From the NCBI GenBank assembly GCA_041398785.1, contig JAWKUA010000018.1, positions 1 through 64,000 on the forward strand: 64,000 bases of DNA. Direction: 5' to 3'. Positions 32,860 to 41,085 of this stretch are shown piece by piece (position 1 is the stretch's first letter; the number at the start of each line of letters is the position of its first letter). Under the pieces are notes generated by a model. The model saw only the letters and a list, made by a program, of their open reading frames with translations, had not been told where the DNA came from and ran no database searches. A program made the position numbers and the translations under genes. The DNA is from Planctomycetaceae bacterium (GTDB lineage: Bacteria > Planctomycetota > Planctomycetia > Planctomycetales > Planctomycetaceae).

Positions 32860-35390
32860 AGCCGAATCCTCCTCTTCTGATTCGGATCGGCGGGCCGGAT
32901 GACCGGCATGCCGGGCGCGTCGTCATTCAGCGTCGAGTATGCCTCCGACTGAGGCTGTTCGTGCGAATAGAGCGACCGGCCGTGGTTGGGTTCGACGTGC
33001 GGGCTCAGATCGATGTACGACACTGACGGAATCCCCAGTTCCGAAAGGCGCCGCTTCAGTCGCAGGTGCGTCAGTTCAGCTCCCGGACTGACGACGAATC
33101 GCACGAATGGCAGCACGACACTCTGGCCGTGCCGAGGCGCGTACTTCAGTTCCTCGGAAACACCCCGCAACGCGGCCAGCAGTTGTTCCTCGAAATCGTC
33201 CTCGCTGACGCGCTGCGGAGTCTGGCTGGCAACCGTGACATACCCTGGGTCCAGAAACAGCGTGACGACCTGCCTGCTGAGCGTGGAGCGCGCGGCGGCG
33301 TGTTGAGCCTGGGCGAGCATCTTCAGGAATTCCGGATCGATATCCTGCGGCACCGCCGAGGGACTGCCCTGAACTGACATCGAAAACGGAACCGCAACTC
33401 CGTTGGCGTTGAACGCAGAACCGGCGCTTCCGGGGCTTTGTTCGCTTCCTGTGACCGATGAATCAGCGTCGCTGTGCCACGTCATCGGCGGCGCGTAACT
33501 CGGCGTAGCTGGTGATTGCTGATCGCCGCCGATTCCCGCCGGTCCGGCTGTGCGGGATGTCTGAATGTCGCCAGCGGCGAACGATCCAGACCAGCCGGAC
33601 GGCGCGCGGGAATCGCGGCGACGCAGTGGTGAGTCGGCTGGAGCAGTGTCAGCCGAATCACCAGGTTCACCGATGGTTTCGCCCGTCGTCGAAGTCTCAT
33701 CATCGATCGGTTTCAGGTTGTTCCAGAATTCGCTGTCGGAATTCTGAGCGGCGCCGTTTGCGACAACGGCGTCATCGCCGTGCGTTCCGAAGACGCTGTC
33801 GAACTCCCGCATCGGACCGGTCAACCGCTCACCAGCGCCGGAATCGTCAGCGCCACGCTGATGATCGCCGGGAACGCCGGCGCCGGGATCAACATCGCCG
33901 GGATCGGTGCCGGCCGGTTTTTCGGCTGTAAGCGTGTCGTCCAGTCGAACTTTGCCCCGGGTGTTTCTCGGGTTTCCAAACGCGGGTTCCGGAAACGGCT
34001 GGAACGCTGTTTCCGGCTGAGGCGCCACGCGCCCTCGCGGCCGCGCGTCGCGGAATGAGCCGACGGCATGATCGTCGAGTTCGCGAGACGGCAGCGGCGG
34101 GCGATCGATCGCACGAGCGACGACGGGCGGCCGTTCAGGAGCGTGTCCACCGGCGTAGTAGCGTCCGGCGAGTGCGTCATTCCCTTCCCTCTGACCGCGC
34201 TGTTGCGGTTCGTCTTCCGCCATCCACGCGTTGCCGCCGGAGCCCGCGCCGGCGCTGTCATGCAGGTTCCTCACAGTGCCCTGCAGCGCGGCATAAAGCG
34301 ACTGTCGGCGCGTGAGTGCCGCCAGCAGCGATTCACGCAGAACTCGTGTTTCGTCGTCCGAAGCGACGCCGGTATTGATTTCACGATCCGCTTCAACCAG
34401 TTCGTACCCGAAGTGTATTCCGGCGTCCTTCAGGATCCGCTGAGCCACATAGAATCCGGCGGTGCCTTCCGGTCGAACCAGCAGCAGCACATACGGTTCA
34501 GAATTGATGGCGTTGGTCGACAGCGACCGCAGCCGATGCAGAGCCAGGACTCCAGAAAGCAGTGGATTGTCGCGAGCCGGAAACCCCTGCAGATCCTGCG
34601 GCGTCATGCGCACTTCACCGGGGCGAAACACCAGGCCGTCGCCGGTGATTTCCACGATGACGGGTTCACGCACCGTGCCGGTGCTGTTGCTGAATTCGAT
34701 GATCGTGGAATCTGTGCCGGCCGACGCCTGCCGGTCCTGCTGCTCCCGAACGTGTTCCCGCAGGCTGACCAGTGCCGACTCGCGGCGAACCAGCAGCTGT
34801 TCCGCCTGCTGCGTCGTTTCCGTGGCTTCCTCAAGTGCCGTTCGCAGAGTTGAAAGCTGCTTCCGCGAATCGTGAAGCTGTGACTGAAGTGTCATTTCCC
34901 GCTCGCGAAGCGCCGTCAGTGATTGCAGACGGGTCGCCAGTTGGTCGCTGTCTTCTGAAGACTGCTGAAGTCGCCGCAGATGCTCACCGGCGTCGCGGAT
35001 CTCCGATTCCAGCGCGGCCGCTTCTGATTTCGTCGAACGGAATTGCGTCTGAAGCTGAAGATGCTCCGCTTCGGCTTCTGCGATGTCTGCCCGCAGAGCG
35101 GCGATCTCGTCCGCAGCCCGGTGCGCCTCGGCCTCGGCATCGTCATCGCTGAGAGCTGCGACGCCCAGGCCGTTCGGGTCGTCAACCGGGTCGTCGGGAA
35201 TTTCCACCGGAATCAGGCTGTGCTGCGCGGAGTCCTCATCCGCCTGCACGGCCACGACGGCGTGGATTTGCTGATGGCGAATTCGGCGAGTCGTCACCAG
35301 CAGCAACAGAATCAGCGCACCCATCGTGCAGACCAGAACTGCCAGAAAGGGAAACAGCGAAATCGAGGTGTCTGAATTTCGCCTCGCCAT
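32856..35390 (-). CDS. ExbD/TolR-like anchored coiled-coil protein, 844 residues
   Basis: The N-terminus SISLFPFLAVLVCTMGALIL is one membrane helix (residues about 9-33) in a TolR/ExbD-like setting but without an Asp in the helix. A coiled coil covers residues about 75-225 (EIAALRADIAEAEAEHLQLQ and onwards). A small alpha/beta domain follows (IIEFSNSTGTVREPVIVEI, PYVLLLVRPEGTAGFYVAQR). A long acidic, Gly/Pro-rich low-complexity stretch fills about 390-640, and the C-terminus has a second alpha/beta domain (VTLFLDPGYVTVASQTPQ, VLPFVRFVVSPGAELTHLRL). It is far longer than normal ExbD (about 140). The protein probably spans the periplasm. It lies between the channel gene and the Asp-bearing partner. 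Confidence 0.7.
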   Translation of the reverse strand: MARRNSDTSISLFPFLAVLVCTMGALILLLLVTTRRIRHQQIHAVVAVQADEDSAQHSLIPVEIPDDPVDDPNGLGVAALSDDDAEAEAHRAADEIAALRADIAEAEAEHLQLQTQFRSTKSEAAALESEIRDAGEHLRRLQQSSEDSDQLATRLQSLTALREREMTLQSQLHDSRKQLSTLRTALEEATETTQQAEQLLVRRESALVSLREHVREQQDRQASAGTDSTIIEFSNSTGTVREPVIVEITGDGLVFRPGEVRMTPQDLQGFPARDNPLLSGVLALHRLRSLSTNAINSEPYVLLLVRPEGTAGFYVAQRILKDAGIHFGYELVEADREINTGVASDDETRVLRESLLAALTRRQSLYAALQGTVRNLHDSAGAGSGGNAWMAEDEPQQRGQREGNDALAGRYYAGGHAPERPPVVARAIDRPPLPSRELDDHAVGSFRDARPRGRVAPQPETAFQPFPEPAFGNPRNTRGKVRLDDTLTAEKPAGTDPGDVDPGAGVPGDHQRGADDSGAGERLTGPMREFDSVFGTHGDDAVVANGAAQNSDSEFWNNLKPIDDETSTTGETIGEPGDSADTAPADSPLRRRDSRAPSGWSGSFAAGDIQTSRTAGPAGIGGDQQSPATPSYAPPMTWHSDADSSVTGSEQSPGSAGSAFNANGVAVPFSMSVQGSPSAVPQDIDPEFLKMLAQAQHAAARSTLSRQVVTLFLDPGYVTVASQTPQRVSEDDFEEQLLAALRGVSEELKYAPRHGQSVVLPFVRFVVSPGAELTHLRLKRRLSELGIPSVSYIDLSPHVEPNHGRSLYSHEQPQSEAYSTLNDDAPGMPVIRPADPNQKRRIRL

Positions 35391-35562
35391 GAATGAAGAG
35401 TGTCCTGCTGCGTTCGTCGTTCGAGTCTTGTTCCGCGCGTCGTGAAAACGCGGTACGCAGGTCCTGCGTCTTCAGGAACGGCCGACCGACAGGGTTACGT
35501 CCCGGACCGCCCGCCGGTTTCGACACCGTGCGGTGTCGGAGCTTCCGGTTGCCGAATTCCCG

Positions 35563-37053
35563 TTACGCCGCCTGCCGCGCCGTTGTTTTTGCGGTCAGAA
35601 TGTGGACGGCCGCTGTCAGGCTTCCGGCAGTCTGTTCCAGTGTGTCCACGAACTGCAGCGTCTCCAGGTTGCGGTTCAACTGCTGCTGAAGCAGAGCCAG
35701 GCGTTCTTCCGTTTCCGTCATCTTCAGCAGCGTCCGACCCAGGTCATGAATCGCCTCGGACTGCGCCGCGGCTGACTGTGAACTGGCCAGCATCGCGTGT
35801 TGCCACGCCGAAATGCGATCTTCGAAACGGACCAGCATCTGATCCAGGCGTTCGGCGAATTCCGAAGTACCCTGCTGCAGTGCCGTCGCGTAGCCGTCAC
35901 GTGCATCGGCGGAATCTTGTCGATGGATCTGCAGCGTCTGCTGAACGTCGTCGTCCAGCCGTGAACGCAGTTGCGAAGTCTGCTCCGTCAAAACTTCGTT
36001 CCATGACAACCGCATCTCCGAAAGCTGTTCGACCCACGCCGACGAATGCTTCAGAAGAGCCTGCGTCATGACTTCTTCCGCCTGCGGCAGGCGGCCACGC
36101 GTCGACTGGCTGTCGCTGAAAAGCGGAAGCAGGTGGTCGATGCCGAACTGTTCGACATCATTCAGAATCGACTGTTCGCTGCGTTCCACGACGAACGACG
36201 AAAACACCATCACGATGGACATCCCAAGCGCCAGAGCGGTTGTGTCAAAGGCGACCGCCAGGCCGCCGGTCACTTCGCCCAGCGAGGAATCCAGTTGTTC
36301 GGGAGTGACGTTCGCGATTGCCATCGTGATGCCGATCACCGTGCCCAGAAATCCCAGGATGGGAATCGCCCACGTGATCGTTCGAATCATGGCGTAGCTC
36401 TGGTGCAGCCGGTCGCCGGCCAACTCCGCCAGATACTTCAGATGTTCCTCAAGACCTTCCCGCGACGCGGCCTGGACGTATTGCAGAGTTTCCTTCAGTC
36501 GCAGTCCCGCCTGAGTTCCCTGAAGCGAAGTGCCGTTGCCGCGAAGCCAGTCACGCACGGTCCGTTCTGCGTCGCCGCGGTTCTCAGAATTCCGGTGTCG
36601 AAGCGCTTCATCGATGGCCGCTTCCGTTTCCGACACAGCGCGGCGTTCTGCCGGGAAGCGTCGAAACTTCTGCAGCAGGATCGCCACGCCGACGAAAAAC
36701 ATGCCCGTGCTGATGACTTCCAGCAGATGGCTGCAGAAGTACCGTCGAACGAACTGCGAGATTCCCGGGATGAACGGTGCTGTTCCGTAAAACAGTCCCG
36801 TCAGAAGTAATCCGACCAGGGCCGGACCGATGCCGATCCGAGCACTTCCGCCTCGGGATTTTCGACTGTCGACCGAGGCTGATTTGGCTGATGACTGGCT
36901 GCTCACGGGCGCTCCCCGTCCTGATTGCGGGGGACACTCGGATTCCGTTCGGTGCGGCGAGATCGACTCCGTGAAAGCAGTGCGAACGGCAGATTCTGCC
37001 GGTTTGCGGTGCATAAAGAAGCGTGAATCGCCGGGGGATTTGGCGGCCAGCAC
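35563..37053 (-). CDS. MotA/TolQ/ExbB-type proton channel protein
   Basis: 496 residues from a GTG at 37053; ATG at 37014 (MHRKPAESAV) is an equally possible start. Membrane helices are seen at GPALVGLLLTGLFYG, EVISTGMFFVGVAILL, ITWAIPILGFLGTVIGITMA and AVAFDTTALALGMSIVMVFS. The last two form the family signature: Pro-Ile-Leu-Gly-Phe-Leu-Gly-Thr-Val and a Thr-bearing helix. After them a helical tail of about 200 residues (through LLQQQLNRNLETLQFVDTLE) predicts a coiled coil, longer than in TolQ. The two downstream genes encode ExbD-like partners, so the three genes likely form one energised inner-membrane complex. About 170 bases separate it from the next gene. Confidence 0.82.
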   Translation of the reverse strand: MLAAKSPGDSRFFMHRKPAESAVRTAFTESISPHRTESECPPQSGRGAPVSSQSSAKSASVDSRKSRGGSARIGIGPALVGLLLTGLFYGTAPFIPGISQFVRRYFCSHLLEVISTGMFFVGVAILLQKFRRFPAERRAVSETEAAIDEALRHRNSENRGDAERTVRDWLRGNGTSLQGTQAGLRLKETLQYVQAASREGLEEHLKYLAELAGDRLHQSYAMIRTITWAIPILGFLGTVIGITMAIANVTPEQLDSSLGEVTGGLAVAFDTTALALGMSIVMVFSSFVVERSEQSILNDVEQFGIDHLLPLFSDSQSTRGRLPQAEEVMTQALLKHSSAWVEQLSEMRLSWNEVLTEQTSQLRSRLDDDVQQTLQIHRQDSADARDGYATALQQGTSEFAERLDQMLVRFEDRISAWQHAMLASSQSAAAQSEAIHDLGRTLLKMTETEERLALLQQQLNRNLETLQFVDTLEQTAGSLTAAVHILTAKTTARQAA

Positions 37054-37386
37054 CCGAAGCCCCCCGGGTCAGTGCTGTGCGGCAGGACTGCGCCGACGGA
37101 GATTCACTCCGCAGCGACAGCCTGTAAAGGTGATCGTCATAAACGCAAAAACCGGTTGAGGCATTTCAATCGGAATAACCGGAAAGGCTTACCGGCTCGC
37201 ATTGGCGCGGCGATTGGGAGGATGCTCCTGACGAGCCACTGCCCCGTCGGACGACTTCTGTAACACGCGGCTAAGCATCAGCCGCGCGCACGTCGGCGCT
37301 GGTCGCGCGTCGGCATTCATCAAAGCACGCCGGAACGACCGGCAGTGCCGCGCGCCGGCAGGGACTCAAGGGCAACAGGCGCGCAC

Positions 37387-37424
37387 AAAAAAAGCGGCCT
37401 GGCCTTCCATGGCCGACGCCGCTT
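37387..37424 (-). terminator. Intrinsic terminator, minus strand
   Basis: AAGCGGC (37392-37398) pairs with GCCGCTT (37418-37424), and GGCC (37401-37404) with GGCC (37411-37414) around a six-base loop. Seven A at 37387-37393 give a T7 tract after the hairpin on the minus strand. No minus-strand protein gene feeds into it. Confidence 0.6.
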
Positions 37425-37467
37425 CGTACCCGACAGGCACGAGATCCATTCATGCCTTTCAGTCGGG
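37387..37467 (-). ncRNA. Candidate small RNA: hairpin plus terminator
   Basis: On the minus strand a hairpin at 37467-37429 (CCCGAC/GTCGGG outer stem, GGCA/TGCC inner stem) lies five bases before the intrinsic terminator. The layout matches the element at 615-746: a stable hairpin, then a terminator with seven T, no coding frame, and position upstream of a plus-strand gene. I recognise no RNA family and the transcript start is unknown. Confidence 0.28.
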
Positions 37468-37666
37468 AGGCGGGACGTTAAAGAGATCGTCGAAACGTGT
37501 CAAAGTGAATTACCCGATCACCTTCATCTTTCCGGAGACATTTGCCGGTACGGCTTCACACTTCGGCAGAAACTGCAGAAATCCGCATTGCTGTCCGTCA
37601 GCGAATCGCTGTACAGTCCCGCACCTCCGGCGCTGCAGATGCGGGTCATTCCCCAACGGTTGCTGT

Positions 37667-38032
37667 ATGAAAACTTCTCCTTCCGTTTCAGACCTGACGA
37701 TTCAGCGAAGAATCATCCGCGCGGGATGTGTTTCGACAATGTGCTGCCTTTGCATGCTCGGCGGCTGCATGTCGCCGATGAACACGCGTCTGCCGACGTG
37801 GTGGACGGCTCCTCCACAACTGGAAGCAAAGGCCTATCAGCGACAGGATCCGTTTCCGGATGTCGATCTGGGGCCGGATACGCTGTCACGTCCCCGCGAA
37901 TTCACACGTCCGCGAAGCGAACCGCGACGAGCCGCAGAGCAGCGGCTGCTGCAGGGAGTTCCCGTTGGTCCGGAAGGTGTCCTGCCAGGCGTTCCGCAGG
38001 GCGGACTTTCCCGGCCCGCCGCCGTCTTTTGA
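37667..38032 (+). CDS. Small lipoprotein, hypothetical
   Basis: 121 residues. The lipobox is LGGC (CCLCMLGGCMSPMN) with the acylated Cys near residue 36, after a rather long N-terminal region. The mature part is Pro/Arg-rich and includes DPFPDVDLGPDTLSRPREFT and VPVGPEGVLPGVPQGG. Such short lipoproteins with a PDTxxRPRxF-like stretch are common in planctomycetes, but I know no function. The frame is open upstream to 37409, yet the composition there is not protein-like, so I prefer the ATG at 37667. GalT follows after 12 bases. Confidence 0.6.
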   Translation: MKTSPSVSDLTIQRRIIRAGCVSTMCCLCMLGGCMSPMNTRLPTWWTAPPQLEAKAYQRQDPFPDVDLGPDTLSRPREFTRPRSEPRRAAEQRLLQGVPVGPEGVLPGVPQGGLSRPAAVF

Positions 38033-38044
38033 ACAGCCTGCGAA

Positions 38045-39106
38045 ATGTCATCGGAACTTCGCACGGATCTGCTGACCGGCCGACAGGTAATTGTGGCTCC
38101 GGGACGCTCTGACCGCCCTGGAGCAATCGCGGTCGATCCGCCGCTTGCCGCCGAGAACGATCCCTTCCTGGAATCAAACGAACGCGAGACTCCGCAGGAA
38201 ACTCTGGCGCTTCGAACAACGGACAGCCAACCGAATCACGCGGGCTGGCTGCTTCGAGTCGTTCCGAATCGATATCCGATGGTGTCTCGAATTGCCGACG
38301 CGATGCCGCACGCAGGTTCCGAAAGCAATGCACCGGCGGACACCATCGCCGGTGCCCATGAAGTCGTGATTGAATGTCCGGACGGACGAAGTCGACTGAC
38401 CGAACTGACGATCGCGGAGATCTCCCGCATTTTGCTGGCGTGGCAGAAGCGAGTTCATTTCCTGGAGGCTCAGGCCGGAACCGAAGTCGTCAGCGTGTTT
38501 CGCAATCAGGGCTTTAGTGCCGGAGCGTCGCTGCTGCACAGTCATTCGCAGATTGTCGCCACGAACTGCGTTCCGCCGCTGCTGGAAGAACGCATTCGCC
38601 GCGCAGAAGAGCATCGTCTGACGACCGGCGACGAACTTGTGGAACAACTTCTCCAGCGGGAGCGTGAATTCGGGCAGCGGATCGTGCGGTACGGACGTGA
38701 TATGGCAGTGTTCTGTCCCTTTGCAAGCCGAGCGAACCTGCATGTGCGATGGCTGCCGACGGAGAAGTCAAAACTTCAGTTCCAGACGCTGAACACCTGT
38801 GATCTGCTGGACCTTGCGGCAAGCCTGTTCAGCGTCGCCAGAGCGATCGACGACCTGGCGGAGCGTGCGTCACTGAATCTTGTGTTGTCGCTGCCTCCAA
38901 CCAGATCGCGCGACGCATTTCGATGGATGCTGGACCTGCTGCCTCGCACGTCTCGGATCGCCGGTTTTGAACTGATGACGGACGTCGACATCATCACGAT
39001 GCCCCCGGAAACTGCCGCGTCCCTGCTTCGTGAAAACATCACCTGGCAGCCAGCTCCCGACGAACAGGCGTCACTGTTTCCTTCCGGGTACCAATGGCGG
39101 CCCTGA
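38045..39106 (+). CDS. galT: Galactose-1-phosphate uridylyltransferase-like (HIT superfamily)
   Basis: 353 residues, usual family length. GalT moves UMP between UDP-glucose and galactose-1-phosphate through a uridylyl-His intermediate. Evidence: RTDLLTGRQVIVAPGRSDRP at the N-terminus, RVVPNRYPMV, GAHEVVIECPDG, and the active site GASLLHSHSQIVA with His165, His167 (nucleophile) and Gln169. The zinc-binding CPxC of many GalT proteins appears as DPFLES, so that Cys pair is absent. HSHSQ in place of the E. coli HPHGQ is seen in relatives such as ADP-glucose phosphorylases, so the sugar nucleotide may differ. It follows the lipoprotein gene closely and converges on coaD. Confidence 0.8.
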   Translation: MSSELRTDLLTGRQVIVAPGRSDRPGAIAVDPPLAAENDPFLESNERETPQETLALRTTDSQPNHAGWLLRVVPNRYPMVSRIADAMPHAGSESNAPADTIAGAHEVVIECPDGRSRLTELTIAEISRILLAWQKRVHFLEAQAGTEVVSVFRNQGFSAGASLLHSHSQIVATNCVPPLLEERIRRAEEHRLTTGDELVEQLLQREREFGQRIVRYGRDMAVFCPFASRANLHVRWLPTEKSKLQFQTLNTCDLLDLAASLFSVARAIDDLAERASLNLVLSLPPTRSRDAFRWMLDLLPRTSRIAGFELMTDVDIITMPPETAASLLRENITWQPAPDEQASLFPSGYQWRP

Positions 39107-39115
39107 ACGACCGTG

Positions 39116-39628
39116 CTATCGCTGCACGCGCTTGATCAGCGGATCAATGACGTTTGGCGGCAGGAAATCCTTCAGCCGCGATCGCATGTCGTGTCGGCCA
39201 AGCTGAGCGATCTGCTTGATCAGCGAACTCGAAATATGGTTGTAACGCTCGCTGGCCATCAGGAACACGGATTCGATCCGACAATCGAGAACGCGGTTGG
39301 CCAGCGACATCGTGAATTCCGTGTCGAGATCAGCCAGAGTCCGCACACCTCGAAGCAGGATGCGGCTGCCGCAGTCCCTGACAAATTCCACCGCCAAGCC
39401 TTCGAACGTGCTGACTTCGACATTGTCGAGATGGCGGACAGCTTCGCGGCACAGCAGCACTCGTTCGTCGGACGTAAACATCGACGCCTTGTCGGGATTG
39501 ATGCCGATTCCGATCGTCAGGCGAGAAAACAACCGGGCTCCGCGTTCGATGATGTCCAGATGCCCCAGTGTCAGCGGATCGAAGCTGCCCACATAAACTG
39601 CGTGTGCTCTGGATTCTGATTCGGTCAT
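39116..39628 (-). CDS. coaD: Phosphopantetheine adenylyltransferase
   Basis: 170 residues, normal for the family. It catalyses the fourth step of coenzyme A synthesis, 4'-phosphopantetheine plus ATP to dephospho-CoA. The nucleotidyltransferase motif GSFDPLTLGHLDII carries the GHxD signature (GHLD). LLRGVRTLADLDTEF and ERYNHISSSLIKQIA are the other conserved blocks (R-x-x-D near the pantetheine site, and ISSTxVR-like ISSSLIK). It converges with galT across nine bases and is divergent from the hsp20 gene. Confidence 0.95.
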   Translation of the reverse strand: MTESESRAHAVYVGSFDPLTLGHLDIIERGARLFSRLTIGIGINPDKASMFTSDERVLLCREAVRHLDNVEVSTFEGLAVEFVRDCGSRILLRGVRTLADLDTEFTMSLANRVLDCRIESVFLMASERYNHISSSLIKQIAQLGRHDMRSRLKDFLPPNVIDPLIKRVQR

Positions 39629-39931
39629 GGAATCACCAAATACCTTCCGGCGGCGGTGTCTGCGGATTCTCGACGATGCGCGAACGCTGGCAATCGCTCA
39701 GCATTCCGCACTGTTAATTTGGCAGGAAATGGCTCCCGCGAAAAGCCAGGCTTCCGGGAGTGCGAAGCAAATCATAAAGTAATTTCCTGAAACAGGTTAC
39801 ACCACAAGGCAGCGGCATGATTCGCTTTCTGCCGCTGAGCCGGGGGTTGTTGGTACACAGTATGCTGAGGCGATCCGGGAGGACATTTTGTCGCTGGGAA
39901 AGTGCCTGTTCCGCAGGTGGAGGCCGATTAC
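39629..39931. other. Divergent region coaD / hsp20
   Basis: About 300 bases with no gene. A stem of seven pairs (AGCGGCA at 39811-39817 with TGCCGCT at 39830-39836) lies in what would be the hsp20 leader or promoter. I looked for a CIRCE element and a sigma-54 promoter and found neither. Confidence 0.4.
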
Positions 39932-40378
39932 ATGCCCGTTTTTCGATGGGGTCAAAGCTGGGATCCGCTCCGCGACCTGGAACGCGAAGTGGATCGGCTG
40001 CTGCAGGGCATGAATCTGACGCTGCAGGGAGTGCGGTCGGTCCGTCGATTCCCCCCCGTCAACCTTATTGAATTCCCCGATCGTTTCCTGCTGACCGCAG
40101 AGATTCCGGGGATGGACGTCAATGACCTGGAAATCACTGCGGCCGGCGGGTTGCTGACAATCAAGGGCGTCCGCAGACCTCCCGAAGAGGCGCGGGACGA
40201 TTCCTTTCGGCGCCAGGAACGTTTTCAGGGGCCGTGGCAGCGCAGCATTCAGCTTCCCGACCGCGTCGACGAGGAAGGTCTGAAGGCAGAGTACACGGCG
40301 GGTGTGCTGCGAATTCTGCTGCCGAAAGCGGAACTTGCACCGTCCCGCAGCATTCCCGTTGTGGAAGGGCCCGGATAG
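39932..40378 (+). CDS. Hsp20 small heat-shock protein
   Basis: 148 residues from ATG at 39932, chosen because GGTGGAGG lies about eight bases before it; a GTG at 39902 is also in frame. The alpha-crystallin domain is clear: PPVNLIEFPDRFLLTAEIPG, DLEITAAGGLLTIKG, RRQERFQGPWQRSIQLPDRV and the closing GVLRILLPKAE. It binds unfolding proteins without ATP. The N-terminal part (WDPLRDLEREVDRLLQGM) is typical. A second Hsp20 follows, so the two may form mixed oligomers. Confidence 0.92.
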   Translation: MPVFRWGQSWDPLRDLEREVDRLLQGMNLTLQGVRSVRRFPPVNLIEFPDRFLLTAEIPGMDVNDLEITAAGGLLTIKGVRRPPEEARDDSFRRQERFQGPWQRSIQLPDRVDEEGLKAEYTAGVLRILLPKAELAPSRSIPVVEGPG

Positions 40379-40480
40379 GCAGCGCTCCTCCTCGCGCCTG
40401 TGGAATCCGACGGAAAGCCGTGCCGCCCGTCGGGACTGTTCGAACGAAAAACAGCCTTCGCTGAAAAGCGACGAAAGCCG

Positions 40481-40930
40481 ATGAGCGACGATCACGACCA
40501 AACTTCTCAGCCGCAGTCACCGGAGCATGTTCCGGTGCCGTCCGATTCCGTCCAGCTGACTCGCGGCGATTCGCCCGACACCCTGCCAGACGGTCCCCGA
40601 CTGCTGTTTACGCCGCCGATCGACATTTATGAAACCGCCGACGGACTGGTCCTTTACGCGGACCTGCCCGGAGTGACCCGCGATGGTCTGGACCTGCAGG
40701 TTCAGGACAATCGGTTGACGCTGTTTGGCCGCGTGAGTCGTCGGGACGAACTGGATGGTCATCCGGTTCACGGCGAGTATCAGGTGGGCGATTTCCTGCG
40801 GTCGTTCATTCTCAGCGACGAGGTCGATCACGAGCGGATTACGGCTCGCCTGAATAACGGCCTGCTGCGAGTGGAATTGCCGCGGGCGACTCGGACAAAG
40901 CCGCGTCGGATTGAAGTGACGACCGAATAG
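40481..40930 (+). CDS. Hsp20 small heat-shock protein, second copy
   Basis: 149 residues from ATG at 40481. The alpha-crystallin domain covers residues about 45-145: PPIDIYETADGLVLYADLPG, QVQDNRLTLFGRV, GEYQVGDFLRSFILSDEVD and NNGLLRVELPRATRTKPRRI. The N-terminal 40 residues are acidic and differ from those of the preceding Hsp20, so this is a diverged partner, not a recent duplicate. The 100-base gap is consistent with one transcript. Confidence 0.92.
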   Translation: MSDDHDQTSQPQSPEHVPVPSDSVQLTRGDSPDTLPDGPRLLFTPPIDIYETADGLVLYADLPGVTRDGLDLQVQDNRLTLFGRVSRRDELDGHPVHGEYQVGDFLRSFILSDEVDHERITARLNNGLLRVELPRATRTKPRRIEVTTE

Positions 40931-41085
40931 TCGCGTCGCGTGCTCCGAAAGAAGCGTGAAACTGCGGATTCTTTCGGGAATTCGTTTCTGCGATCCTTGC
41001 AGCAACGTCACACCGTCATCACCTTGCCGCTTCCGAATGACCGTGTCAGCAATTGCTCCGGGCGGGCTCAGCATAAAGGTGTGGT

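Larger units (their letters stand above)
37054..37666. other. Divergent intergenic region with a minus-strand RNA-like element
   Basis: About 610 bases between the ExbB-type gene (minus) and the lipoprotein gene (plus). No protein gene is convincing. The notable content is a hairpin and intrinsic terminator on the minus strand at 37387-37467, listed separately. Confidence 0.45.

Noticed and set aside
31623..37053. ExbB-type locus as a Zorya defence system
   Set aside because: The channel protein has a helical tail as in ZorA, but the partners are not ZorB-like (no OmpA C-terminus seen) and no helicase or ZorC/ZorE-type gene is near. It looks like a housekeeping or envelope machine.
39720..39931. 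CIRCE element or sigma-54 promoter for the hsp20 pair
   Set aside because: No TTAGCACTC-type inverted repeat, and the TGGCAG near 39730 lacks the matching TTGC at the right distance.
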